DNA from: Pollenia angustigena
Lineage: Eukaryota; Arthropoda; Insecta; Diptera; Polleniidae
DNA length: 64,000 bases
Reading direction: 5' to 3'
Assembly: GCA_930367215.1 (NCBI GenBank)
Contig: OV884056.1
Coordinates: 125,486,053-125,550,052 of the forward strand
Positions 54,560-64,000 of the stretch are shown here, piece after piece. The notes beneath the pieces were generated by a model. That model did no database searches and was not told where the DNA came from. It worked only from the letters and a program-made list of their open reading frames with translations. A program made the position numbers and the translations under genes. How positions within the stretch are numbered: position 1 is the first letter of the stretch; each line of letters begins with the position of its first letter.

Positions 54560-56420
54560 TAAATTCGATGAGCGAAAAGTTGAACAGCTGAAGCAAGAGC
54601 TGGGCAAGTTGGATCTGCCGACTGCTGGAAATAAAGCTGTGTTGCAGAAAAAAAAAAATCGATGAATTCAAGCGACGCTACATTGACATCGTAACTTATG
54701 AATTTGACGAAAAAGAAGAAATGAAAGGTACTACCCATGCAGTACCCAGTAGCATGGATCACAGCACAATGTTTGCTGCTGTAATGGAGAAAATGGAAAA
54801 AATGACGGCGGGAACTTCTAGAAAAATGGAAGAAAATTAAAAGGCTATCGTATAAGAAAATTCTAAAAAAAATGGAAGAAAATTCTAAAAAAATGGAGAA
54901 GATGGTAAAAGAAAATTCAAAAGCTATCCTAGCAGAAAATTCTAGAAAAATGGAAGAAAATTCTAAAAACATGGAGAAAATGGTTATGGAAACTTCAAGC
55001 ACCATCTTAGTCGAAATTTAGAAAAATTCCAGGATGACAAACGAGAAACTGCAGAAGCTCCAAGAGATTTCTACCTCAATAAATGAAACAGTAGAAGAAA
55101 TGGAAACAGAGTTCAGCAAAAAGCTGTCTGACGTAAAAATAGAAGTTGATGAGAAATTACACCATCTGGAAGTAAAAGTCTTCAGTGCCAAGAGTAAACG
55201 GTTCGTGTTTTACCAGAAGTTTCTAGTAGAATTAAAGCCCCGAGTTTTGACGGCAGTTTACCATTGAATGTTTTTAAGTTCCAGTTTGATGCAGTTGCTA
55301 ACAAAAATGCGTGCAACAATGAAAAAAAGAAAAGAAAAAAAGAAAAGGAACTGCGGCTGAAATTCTAGAAAGTGAACCAGTAAGTTGCAGAAACAATTAT
55401 GATAACATTATGGAAGCACTGCAACGCAAGTATGGTGGTGAACACAGAAATGGAATTACGGGGCAGAGTACAAAAGGCAAATGAGACTCCACAGTATTTT
55501 GCACTTGAGATTGGGCGTTTGGTGCAGGTGAGAGTCATCCATTGCTAGATCCTTTTAAGACCGAAGCATTTGTTAACGGTATATGGGATGCTGATGTGAA
55601 ACTAGCGGTATGTGCTCACAGAAGCCATCGTTTGCAGAACCGGTATCATTTGCCTTAGCACAAGAAACTGCAAAGACTCAATGCAACTGTAGACGAGAAA
55701 GAGATATTGTTCAGGAACTAAAGGACTTGAAAGAATCAATTATGCAAGCCTTAAGTAATGCCAACGGGAAATGCTATAATTGTGGTAAGATTGGCCATAT
55801 TCAGCGAAACTGCAAATCACGCAAACGACGATCAAGATCTGCTTCGCCGCAGAGGAACAAACGAAGTCAATAAGCATTGCGGGAGACACCGCCAAAGCTC
55901 GGAAGAGCTACCAGTGCAGAGAAAACTGAAGGTCCCACGATCAATTTTGTAGTGAAAACTAGTAACAGAAATATTACTTGTGGTTACATAAATGGTGAAA
56001 TCCGGATTGTGACTATTGACACTAGTGCAGGACATTCGATTATAAGAGCTGATTTGATAAAGGGAGCTGTCGAGCCACTAAGCGGTGTTAACTTGCGAAC
56101 AGCTACAGGAGAGCCTGTCATTGTCTATGGCAACGCAAGAGTGTAAATAAGAACGGCCGATATGATCGTTTTTAATGAATTTGTTGTGGCTGAAATTATG
56201 GAAGAGTTCATAATTGGAGCAGATATTATGATTGACAAGGCGTTAGTCTAGATATGGGAAGACAAATTATGAATTGGTATGGTCTAGAAATACCCCTTTA
56301 CGTCGGGAATGGAAGTGAAGCTCTTGTAAGACAGCTTGTTACTGGTGATCATGAGAAATTGTCATCCCACAGAGACGCGCGACAAATGTGGGAAAGCAAG
56401 CACACATTCAACACGGCCCA
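54560..56420 (+). pseudogene. Gypsy gag and protease, decayed
   Basis: Near 54570-54700 there is an N-terminal SAP-like segment (LKQELGKLDLPTAGNKAVLQ). Next comes a Lys/Glu coiled coil with the unit ENSKKMEK repeated (54800-55030), then a capsid-like part broken by frameshifts (55034-55600), a CCHC knuckle (CYNCGKIGHIQRNC, 55773-55814), and a retropepsin start with active-site IDTSAGHS near 56015. The pol region after protease is missing, and sequence similarity ends near 56420. Several stops. Confidence 0.7.
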
Positions 56421-57160
56421 GTAAACATAAAAGCAATTTTAACAAAAAACGACTTTTATTTTCTGATTCAAATTCAAGAATAAAAAAAATTTTATTTTTT
56501 GTTGTTTTATTATTTTGGCTTGAGGTCTTATATAAATAATAAATAAAACTCAAAAAACTTTTTATTTTATTTTTATATTTTTCCAATATTTCGGTCAAAA
56601 TCTCTGACCATCATCAGGGGAATCTTTTTAAAAATACAAAAAAGCAAAAATACCATTAAAAATACAAAACATTTTACACAAAACAAATTTAATATTTACA
56701 TTTAAATAAATAAACAATAAAAGTTTAAAAACTCGGACGAATTTAACACTTCTCTGATTAAGCTTTCTTTGATTTGTGTTTGTCTATTGCTTGTTTATAA
56801 ATTTTTGCACATCTTTCTGTGTCTTTCTTAAAATTTAATGTCTTTTCTGTCTCTTGATCAAAATAATAAAACAACATAAACAACAGGTCAACTATACACA
56901 AGAATAAAAAAAAAATTTTATTTTTTAATAACAAATAGAAAAATATTTAAGAAACAAAAGTACAAAACATATTAAATTGAAATAATTAAATTTATCAAAG
57001 TAAAATTATGAACAAGTACTATTTTAAACAATTTATTTCAACACTTCCCCAATTTGTTAAAAATATAGCATCAATTTTTCTTTAACATAAATTAATTGTC
57101 TTAATAATTCAAATCTTGACTTTTGTAAAAATGTCCTAACTGTTCATCGGAGGAAACATT
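56421..57160. other. A+T-rich stretch between gypsy and Copia remnants
   Basis: No gene recognised. On the - strand 56625-56580 reads CCCTGATGATGGTCAGAGA...TTTGACCGAAATATTGG, an ending found on several kinds of retroelement. Its element of origin is unclear. Confidence 0.4.
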
Positions 57161-57162
57161 AT

Positions 57163-57507
57163 TTAAACAGAATATGTTTTCTTCATATTTTTGTCTATGT
57201 GCTTTGTGCGCTTATGAAATTCTGGATTCTTAATTATTCGTATTGCACTTTGATTATCCATATTAATTTCAGTTGAAATAGTAATAGAAGTTAGGGCCAA
57301 TATCAAACCTTGCAGCCAAACTAATTCTTTTATGGCCGTACTTGCAGCTATATATTCTGATTCTGTAATTGATAAATAAACAGATTTTTGCCTTTCTAAA
57401 CTCCAGCTTACAACATTTTCACCAAATAGAAACACATAACCAGATGTTGATCTACTAGTTTCTTTATCGCCCGCATAATCTGCGTCACTGTATCCAATTA
57501 ACTTCAA
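57163..57507 (-). pseudogene. Copia RNase H region
   Basis: Residues LIGYSDADYAGDKETSRSTSGY, SLERQKSVYLSITESEYIAA and KELVWLQ are copia RNase H landmarks, with Asp, Glu and Asp catalytic positions present. The frame is open for 114 codons, then the C-terminus decays (LADIFTK equivalent not found). Upstream it runs into the TTTAC array. Confidence 0.8.
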
Positions 57508-57560
57508 ACTTCTATTTGTATTAAAATTAAGTCCATAATTAGTGGTTGCCTTTAAAATAC

Positions 57561-58200
57561 TTTACTTTACTTTTCTTTACTTTACTTTACTTTACTTTAC
57601 TTTACTTGACTTTACTTTACTTTACTTTACTTTACTTTACTTTACTTTACTTTACTTTACTTTACTTTACTTTACTTTACTTTACTTTACTTTACTTTAC
57701 TTTACTTTACTTTACTTTACTTTACTTTACTTTACTTTACTTTACTTTACTTTACTTTACTTTACTTTACTTTACTTTACTTTACTTTACTTTACTTTAC
57801 TTTACTTTACTTTACTTTACTTTACTTTACTTTACTTTACTTTACTTTACTTTACTTTACTTTACTTTACTTTACTTTACTTTAATTTACTTAACTTTAC
57901 TTTACTTTACTTTACTTTACTTTACTTTACTTTAATTTACTTTAATTTACTTTACTTTACTTTACTTTACTTTACTTTACTTTACTTTACTTTACTTTAC
58001 TTTACTTTACTATATTTTACTTTACTTTACTTTACTTTACTTTACTTTACTTTACTTTACTATACTTTACTTTACTTTACTTTACTTTACTTTACTTTAC
58101 CTTACTTTACTTTACTTTACTTTACTTTACTTTACTTTACTTTACTTTACTTTATTTTACTTTACTTTACTTTACTTTACTTTACATTACTTTACTTTAC
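57561..58200. repeat. TTTAC pentanucleotide array
   Basis: 128 units of TTTAC in unbroken 5-bp register, with about 15 single-base variants and no indel. TTTAAAATAC lies at both edges (57551-57560 and 58201-58210, 650 bp apart). The long plus-strand ORFs here (repeating FTLLY) are artefacts of the repeat. Confidence 0.97.
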
Positions 58201-58239
58201 TTTAAAATACGCTTTACAGCATTCTCTTGTGCCTCATTA

Positions 58240-59800
58240 GGACTTTCCATAAAACGACTTACAACTGCAAAACTTAAATCAGGTATTGTTGCAATTGCTA
58301 AATAAAGTGAATTTCCAACAGCTTTCAATATGGAAAAATAGAATTGTTTGAATTCTCAAAATTTTCAAATACTTTATTAGCATCTATGGGTGTTGAAACT
58401 CCATTGCAATCATCTATCTTAAATCTTTTAAGAATCTTTTTAGTATAATTTGATTGGCATTAGTATATAGACCCATCAGTAAAACGACCTATCTCTAAGC
58501 CAAGGAAACATTCAGCCTCATAAAATTTTACATCAAAATTAGTTCGTAAATAGGCAATTACGGTTTTTATTTGTTCGCTGCAATTAATCCATCATCAGCA
58601 TACAAGGCCAAGAGTTGTATCTAAATTCACAAATACACATGGATCAGATTCGAATTGTTTAACTTTGTATTTTTTAATTAATGTGGTGAATTTCAGATTT
58701 CAGCACCGTGATGCCTGCTTAACTCCATAGAAACCTTTTTGTTATTTGCAGACTTTAACAGTACCATCATTAAAACCCTCAGGCTGATATACACATCTTT
58801 ATTTAAATTTCCATAAAGAAATGCAGTCTTAATATCAAATTGCTGTATTGCCATTTCCTTTATTGATGCTAGAGATAAACCTATACGAATCGAAGTCAAT
58901 TTTACACCAGGAATAAAAACTTCCTCTTAATTGATTCCGTATTCTTGGGTAAAACCACGGGCAACAAGTCGAGCTTTAAATCTTTCAATACTTCCATCTT
59001 ACCGATGCTTTATTTTCAATATCCATTTATTATCTATTATGTTTTTACCTGGTGGAGATTTTACTAACGTCCATTTTGGATTTTCTTTTAAAGATTTTAC
59101 TTCATCATTCATGGCAGTTAACCATTTATCCTTATTTAGAGAGCTCATTGCTTGTTTAAAACTCGTATGTTCCTCCATAATCAAAGACACAAAACCACTA
59201 GCATCCATAGTATTTATTACACGTTTCGATTTATCTATTAGCTGATTTTCTAATATATTATGCTCGTTCAAGTAAGAAAGCTTTCTAGTGTTTTTCTTAA
59301 GACGTTGAGTGTTTTGATTTTATTCTATTTCAATTAAATTGCGCTGTAAATCATAGCCATAAATGTTATTAGAACTTTCAACCAATTCTGATGCTAAAAC
59401 TGGTTCACTTGTGTCAGCATTGCCAACTATATTTTCGCAAGCATCTTCAAAATCTTCGTTATCGGAATTGTGGGTATCAATTTCATTGACATGCATTTCT
59501 ATATCTGTATTTTCCTTCCCTAGTTCTAATACAAAATTTTCTTTTAAACGTCCTTTCTTGGCATTGTAAACAGTTAAATCTGAAATTAATAACTTTACAT
59601 CTCTTGAATATTCAATATTATTTTTGTTAGGATTCCATACACGATATCCCTTTGCATTTTCATCATAACCAACGAAGATGCACTTTTCTGATTTAGCATT
59701 TAATTTACTTCTTTTTTATTTAGGTATGTGAGTAAAAATTTCGATACCAAATGGCTTAAAAATTCGATACTTACTTGAATCGGTACTTGTATTGGTTTGT
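58240..59800 (-). pseudogene. Copia reverse transcriptase region
   Basis: About 59800-59580 gives the connector (HIPK stop KRSKLNAKSEKCIFVGYDENAKGYRVWNP-type reading). 59271-59000 gives KWLTAMNDEVKSLKENPKWTLV and NKWILKIK (RT start). 58899-58750 gives AIQQFDIKTAFLYGNL with the first catalytic Asp. The YVDD motif region near 58600 is degraded. Stops and frameshifts throughout. Confidence 0.7.
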
Positions 59801-59848
59801 ATCATAAAATAATAGAAAGCAGCATTTAAAAACGTTCCTATTAGTGTT

Positions 59849-61861
59849 TAGAAATAACTGAACAATAGAAAAAATTCACCTGGATTTTAAAAAAATAACT
59901 GGACAATTTGAAAAAGTACTTAACTATAAGAAAATATAAAATTTTACTTTAGATTTTATTTTGCAATAAAAAAAAAACATTTTAAAAAGCAAAGAAACGT
60001 AACAATTTAAATTTAGTCTTACATCATATTACAAAATTATAATCAGGGCGTATTTGCTACAAGTGGCAGCGAAAAGTCTGCTGACTTTGACAGTTCGAAT
60101 CAATTTGTTTTGGTTTCATAATATATTATTTATAAATAGTTGACATTTCGAGACGTTAACATCAGCTGTTTCTGTGGTTGTAGTATTGCTGCCACCGTTT
60201 ATATAAATTCAACTTGGTATATATTAAATTAAATCAAATAAAAATGTACATAAACAGCCATGTTACGAATCGAGTGAAATTGAAATAAATAGAGATTCCC
60301 AGTTACATTTTTGTTTAAATTACCGTTATTTTTTTACTTTGAGGTAAGTTCTATTAAAGATAAGATGTACTCATAGTATGAAGTATAGAAAACAAAATTA
60401 TTCAATGAACTTTAAACACTGGATCGTTTTTAAAGTTTGTTCGATTTTGATTTCACTCGAATTCGAATTTTTTTTGTAATGTTATTTCAAGAATTTAATA
60501 ACTCTATTACTTTAGTTGTAAGCAAAAATTTTTGAAACATTTTGCAACTTTCATCAAAATTTTGTATTATTAAAATTGTAGCCTTTATTCGATCATATGA
60601 ATGGATTCTTGTGAATAAAGATTATCAGAAATACCTCAAGTGAATGCACAAAAAGTATTGCTAGATGGCATGAGTAACAAACTAGATAAATTTATAAAAG
60701 TTTGTACGTTATTTTTATCGCATTTTTGAAAAACTGGACCTCTATCTCATTAATTGGAATGTTTGTCGACAAAATAGAAATTGTTTCCTTACAATTTTTT
60801 TTTTGTATATGATTTTGTTCTAAACAATAATAAAAATAAATAAAAAAGTTATTTTTCAAAATTAAATAAAGTTTTTAAACTTAACAAATTTCAACCCTAA
60901 CTACGACCCATTAGAATTTTTGTGCAAAACACAAAGTGTAAAGTTTGAGACCACTTTAATTTACCACCAAGTATCAATTTCCTTTCGAAAAATCTTTTTT
61001 TATCTTAGGAAACAATATTTTATAGAACGTTCGGGATAACAACCTTTTATTTACCTTTTATTCCAGAAATGAACAATGTTACTATGAATTTATTTTCAAT
61101 GTAAATATGTATTTTATTTTTAAATTGATAAATATATAATAAAGGGTGGTTAAACCATAATCCACGATAATTGTGAGTCACCTTGACGGCAAGTTTTTTG
61201 CGCAATTTAAATTGACCTTTCTTTGTTTCAGTATTTTAGAACTTCTTTGAGAGGTAGACAATTGAGCAGCTCGTTAAGATTGTTAAAGCCTTTTTCGAAA
61301 ATGGGCGTTCAATGAAAATGCATTTTGTGCACATCATGATTTTTTTGGTCAGCATAATCGACCAAATGTTTCCACAATCAGGAGAATTGTGCGCAAATTT
61401 CAGCAAACCGGGTCTGTATGTAGTGGGAAAACATATGTGCATGCTCGCCCACTTTGTTCTGCGGCTGGCAGTGTTATCGAGCCGTACTTCTTGGAAAATG
61501 AGGTCGGCCAAGCAATTACCGTGAATGGTTTTCGCTATCGCGACATGATAACGGACTTCCTATAGCCAGAAATTGAGGAAATGGACCTAGACGATATGTT
61601 GTTTATAGGTGTTTACTGGTCAAACGGTTTCTTGATACCGTTACTGGTGCTCCAGCTTTGGAAAATAATCAAAAATTTAAGATTAATGTCAATACCAAAG
61701 TGAAACGATTACTTTTGACCGATACCGAGTATTTTTTACCGGTACTGCTTGGTAGTCGGTTAGTACGGATTACAAAAATACTTGTTACTTATATAAAAGT
61801 ATCGAATCTGTAAGTAGTACCGTTTACTTATGTACTTGTATTTACTCGTATCGTTTCATCC
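59849..61861. mobile_element. Insertion in Copia pol, class uncertain
   Basis: Copia coding is interrupted here, and TAGTGTT occurs at both edges (59842-59848 and 61863-61869), consistent with a 7-8-bp TSD. The right end on the - strand reads GGGATGAAACGATACGAG, like hAT-type ends; the left end does not match it. A mariner-like remnant (61230-61620) lies inside. 59950-61100 shows no gene. Confidence 0.5.
61230..61625 (+). pseudogene. Tc1/mariner-like transposase remnant
   Basis: Plus-strand reading with shifts gives EQLVKIVKAFFENGRS (N-terminal HTH), then a short FQQTGSV-like segment, then PYFLENEVGQAITVNGFRYRDMITDF and EMDLDDM. These match the middle of a mariner-related transposase family found in arthropods. 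The final catalytic part is missing. Confidence 0.5.
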
Positions 61862-62613
61862 CTAGTGTTAACTGCTTCTGCCCAAAATTTTAAGGGAATG
61901 TCTTTTGCATAAATCATTGTACGAGCAGCTTCCATAATAGTTCTTATTTCCCTTTCTGCAGAATCGTTTTGCTGTGGAGTATAAGGGACAGTTCTTTGAT
62001 GACGAACACCTTCGTTTTCAAATAGATTTTTCATATTATTATTTACAAATTCAGTTCCATTGTCAGAACGAAAAATTTTTATATAATGGCCATATGAATT
62101 TTTTACTAATGTCAAAAAAAGTTTTACTTTATCATATACCTCAGATTTATATTTCATTAAAAAAACGAAACGATATTGAGAAAAATCAACTTTTATAACA
62201 AGAAAATACCTTTTTGACCCACCAATAGATTCAACTTGAATTGGTCCACAAACGTCAGCATAAACAATTTGATCACACTTATTTGATACAATTTCACGAA
62301 CTTTAAAACTACTTCTATGATGTTTCCCATACATGCGAGCTTCACACACAAAATTATCATCTTCGTAAGTGATATTATTTTCTTTTAAAATTTTTCGAAT
62401 TTGTTCATTATTTTGATGGCCTAATCTTTCCTGCCATAGTTGTGGTGTTGAATTTTCGTTTGATGATAAATTAGCCTGAGTCATTAATACTTTTACACAG
62501 ATAACAGTTAAATTTCCATGACGTTGTCCAACAACAACAACCTTTTGATTTGGAAAATAAATTTGTTTCAATTTGAGGAACGAAAAGGGGGATGTTAGAA
62601 AAGATAAACTCAC
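61828..62613 (-). pseudogene. Copia integrase region
   Basis: Zinc region LWQERLGHQNNEQI...FVCEARMYGKHHRSSF, then the DDE core: YADVCGPIQ (first Asp), FRSDNGTEF (second Asp), AEREIRTIMEAARTMI (Glu). The last residues before the insertion are FWAEAVNT. One Cys of the HHCC set reads Arg (CEARMYGK). The frame is open for 261 codons, but the N-terminal dozen codons come from the adjoining LTR fragment. Confidence 0.8.
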
Positions 62614-62870
62614 TGTTTATTGTTGGTGTTTTGTTTAAGCTTTGATATTGTTACAAGTAAGACTTTGAGTATTTGAAATTCTTATTCGGCTTAGGGTTTT
62701 ATTTGTATAATATTTTTAGCTTTTCTAAAATCTTTGGGAAAGGTTTCCTGGCCTAAGCAACCAGTGAAATGCGCATAGAAGCTAGCTTTCTCTCAACAAT
62801 AAATTTCAGGGTATTTAGCACGTCATACAAAAATCTTAATAATAAATTTTGTATTCCCGTAAATAACTTT
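62593..62870 (+). repeat. Diverged fragment of the miniature-element LTR
   Basis: It starts TGTTAGAAAAGATAAACTC after a GAAAAGGGGGA purine tract and shares TTTGATATTGTTACAAGTA, CTAAGCAACCAGTGAAATG and the LTR end words with 14835-15627. Clearly older than those copies. Joins the Copia integrase sequence at 62590. Confidence 0.6.
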
Positions 62871-62930
62871 GAAAAGAACATCTTTAAGAATTCCATTTCT
62901 CTAGTTTTCTCCATCAAATATTCTAACGTA

Positions 62931-63257
62931 ATTTTTTTTTCTTTTTTTTCTTTCGTTATTTATTTATTGAATCTTCATATATTAAATATGAACTAACAAT
63001 AATTAATCAAATCTTAACCTAATACGTTATTTTATGCCATGCCAGTGCCAGACAAAAATTTTCTTCATCACGGGTTCTGTTCACTTATATAGGTATTTAT
63101 CGCTCATCTAATTGGATAAGTGCTGCAGTGTCTCTTCTTCTTAAGCGAGTGTGTCCCCTATCATTTAAAATATTTCGTGCTAGTGGGTTCGGATGCAATT
63201 CGAGCCTGTTAAGTATTTTACTGCATATTTCGTAATCATAGTTTTAACTAATGGAAC
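62931..63257 (-). mobile_element. 3' fragment of a jockey-clade element
   Basis: On the - strand this matches 10750-11060 (for example CGAATTGCATCCGAACCCACTAG-type wording, then GAGCGATAAA and the AATAAATAAATAA end) with a poly(A) tract at about 62952-62931. It has the family's intact 3' end and continues right, beyond the MITE that splits it at 63258. Confidence 0.8.
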
Positions 63258-63997
63258 TAGTGCTGGGAAACTATCGATATTTTCTACTATCGATATTTAT
63301 CGATAGTTCAGATTTCACTATCGATATATCGATATTACTATCGACTGAATGTTTGTACTTGTGCAGGAAAACTTTAATTATTTTTTTGTAAGGCTACAGT
63401 TCGTTGTTTTTATCACTTTATTGAATGAATGAAACGTATGAATATACGCACGTTATTTTAGATGGCAGTTTTTTAAAAAATGATAAGTACCTTTATGAAG
63501 GAACCGAAGTAACATAGACTATAAGATATTCCATTGCAACTTAAAAACTGTTTCTAAATTCTAAACCCAAAAAGGTAATCAATCTAGCGGACTTATCCTC
63601 TAATGGTCGTTCATTGTTTTGTCCTATGCTTGCAATTGCATTTGGATTTGCATTTTTTTTAACAACATTACAAAAATATTTGACACTTTAGTCCCTATAT
63701 AAACATGTAAAAATTTCGTGGTAAAGGCCTTTAATTAGCAGTAAAAGGCACTGCTAAGCGATCCATTCCACTTGCCATTCTTGTTGTTTGTATTCATTGC
63801 TGTAATTCAGCGCGAATTAATAATAGCAAGTACAAATTTGCGGCAAAAAAACTCTGTGTGTATAGCTGCTATTAGATGTCTTCATAGATGTATTTTAAAT
63901 AATAAAAATATCGATATTTATATTTTTCCTATCGATATTTTCGATATTTCAAGACTATCGATAATATCGATAGTCTATCGATAGTTTCCCAGCACTA
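63258..63997. mobile_element. hAT-type MITE with TATCGATA-rich ends
   Basis: 740 bp bounded by TAGTGCTGGGAAACTATCGA in inverted orientation. The left flank is AATGGAAC, and the three bases remaining in the window on the right are AAT, as expected for an 8-bp TSD. The first 90 bp contain five TATCGATA words and the last 95 bp five more. The middle is A+T-rich without transposase. It is inserted in the jockey 3' fragment. Confidence 0.8.
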
Positions 63998-64000
63998 AAT

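Larger units (their letters stand above)
57100..62613 (-). mobile_element. Copia-type pol remnant with insertions
   Basis: On the - strand, integrase (62613-61828), RT (59271 to about 58250) and RNase H (57507-57163) occur in the copia order. The integrase-RT connector is split by an insertion (about 59849-61861), the RT-RNase H connector by the TTTAC array (57561-58200). The upstream gag-protease part ends at an LTR fragment at 62593. No matching LTRs for this copy are recognised. Confidence 0.8.

Noticed and set aside
54459..55005. Phe/Ser-rich minus-strand ORFs
   Set aside because: Antisense of the Lys/Glu-rich coiled coil of gypsy gag.
56580..56625. Hammerhead-like core on the - strand (CTGATGA, a GGTCA/TGACC stem, then GAAA)
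   Set aside because: There is an extra base between the CTGATGA box and the stem, and I found no convincing third stem with a cleavage site. A covariance-model search would decide it.
57542..58240. 232-residue plus-strand ORF of repeating FTLLY
   Set aside because: Pure consequence of the TTTAC array, open in several frames, and it reads through Copia pol on the opposite strand.

Overview
The window is A+T-rich DNA from an insect, most likely a cyclorrhaphan (higher) fly. The only host coding sequence I recognise is two adjacent exons of an equilibrative nucleoside transporter (ENT/SLC29) gene on the + strand (35236-35468 and 53579-53750). Short GT-AG introns, jockey-clade and LOA-like non-LTR elements, Helitron ends and many hAT-type repeats fit Diptera. 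The species call is inference. Everything else looks like intronic or flanking DNA filled with nested mobile elements.

Layout. 1-3640 is a truncated, decayed Polinton/Maverick piece. It is broken off by the intact 5' end of a jockey-clade LINE (3641 to about 11060), which itself carries an 8-bp-TSD MITE in its 5' leader and a PIF/Harbinger insertion (with a second small MITE inside that) in its gag gene. 11060-18000 is a patchwork: Helitron-like ends and a helicase remnant, a dispersed repeat family, and two LTR-internal-LTR miniature elements in inverted orientation around a 5' jockey fragment. 19647-20228 is a solo gypsy-type LTR with a 4-bp TSD.

20450-33955 is a Polinton/Maverick with both ends present: 6-bp TSD AATATA on both sides, about 1.7-kb terminal inverted repeats, and a viral gene set. 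The set comprises protein-primed DNA polymerase B, FtsK/HerA-like packaging ATPase, DDE integrase with chromodomain, penton-like minor capsid protein, basic core-like protein, double jelly-roll major capsid protein, adenain-like cysteine protease, and several proteins of unknown role. In the known biology of the family, integrase and polymerase replicate and insert the element, while the capsid, protease and ATPase genes are a virion module. Here the ends are nearly identical, but polymerase, integrase, penton, protease and one small capsid-module gene carry stops or frameshifts, and the ATPase has lost its Walker A Ser/Thr.

35236-53750 is ENT exon, 18.1-kb intron, ENT exon. The intron holds dispersed dipteran repeats, LOA-like non-LTR remnants on the - strand with an exact-looking 1118-bp tandem duplication, a Helitron end, a 2.1-kb 8-bp-TSD element with a pogo/Tigger-like MITE inside it, and a 4.1-kb hAT element with a foldback element inside it. 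53751-64000 holds a 5' gypsy fragment (LTR, PBS, gag, protease), a Copia pol on the - strand interrupted by a 650-bp TTTAC array and by another insertion, an LTR fragment, a jockey 3' fragment, and a 740-bp hAT-type MITE whose ends are packed with TATCGATA.

The most noteworthy items are the Polinton (TIR-encoded genes, young ends with broken genes, apparent mosaicism with the second copy) and the terminal MITE carrying DREF/BEAF-type motifs.
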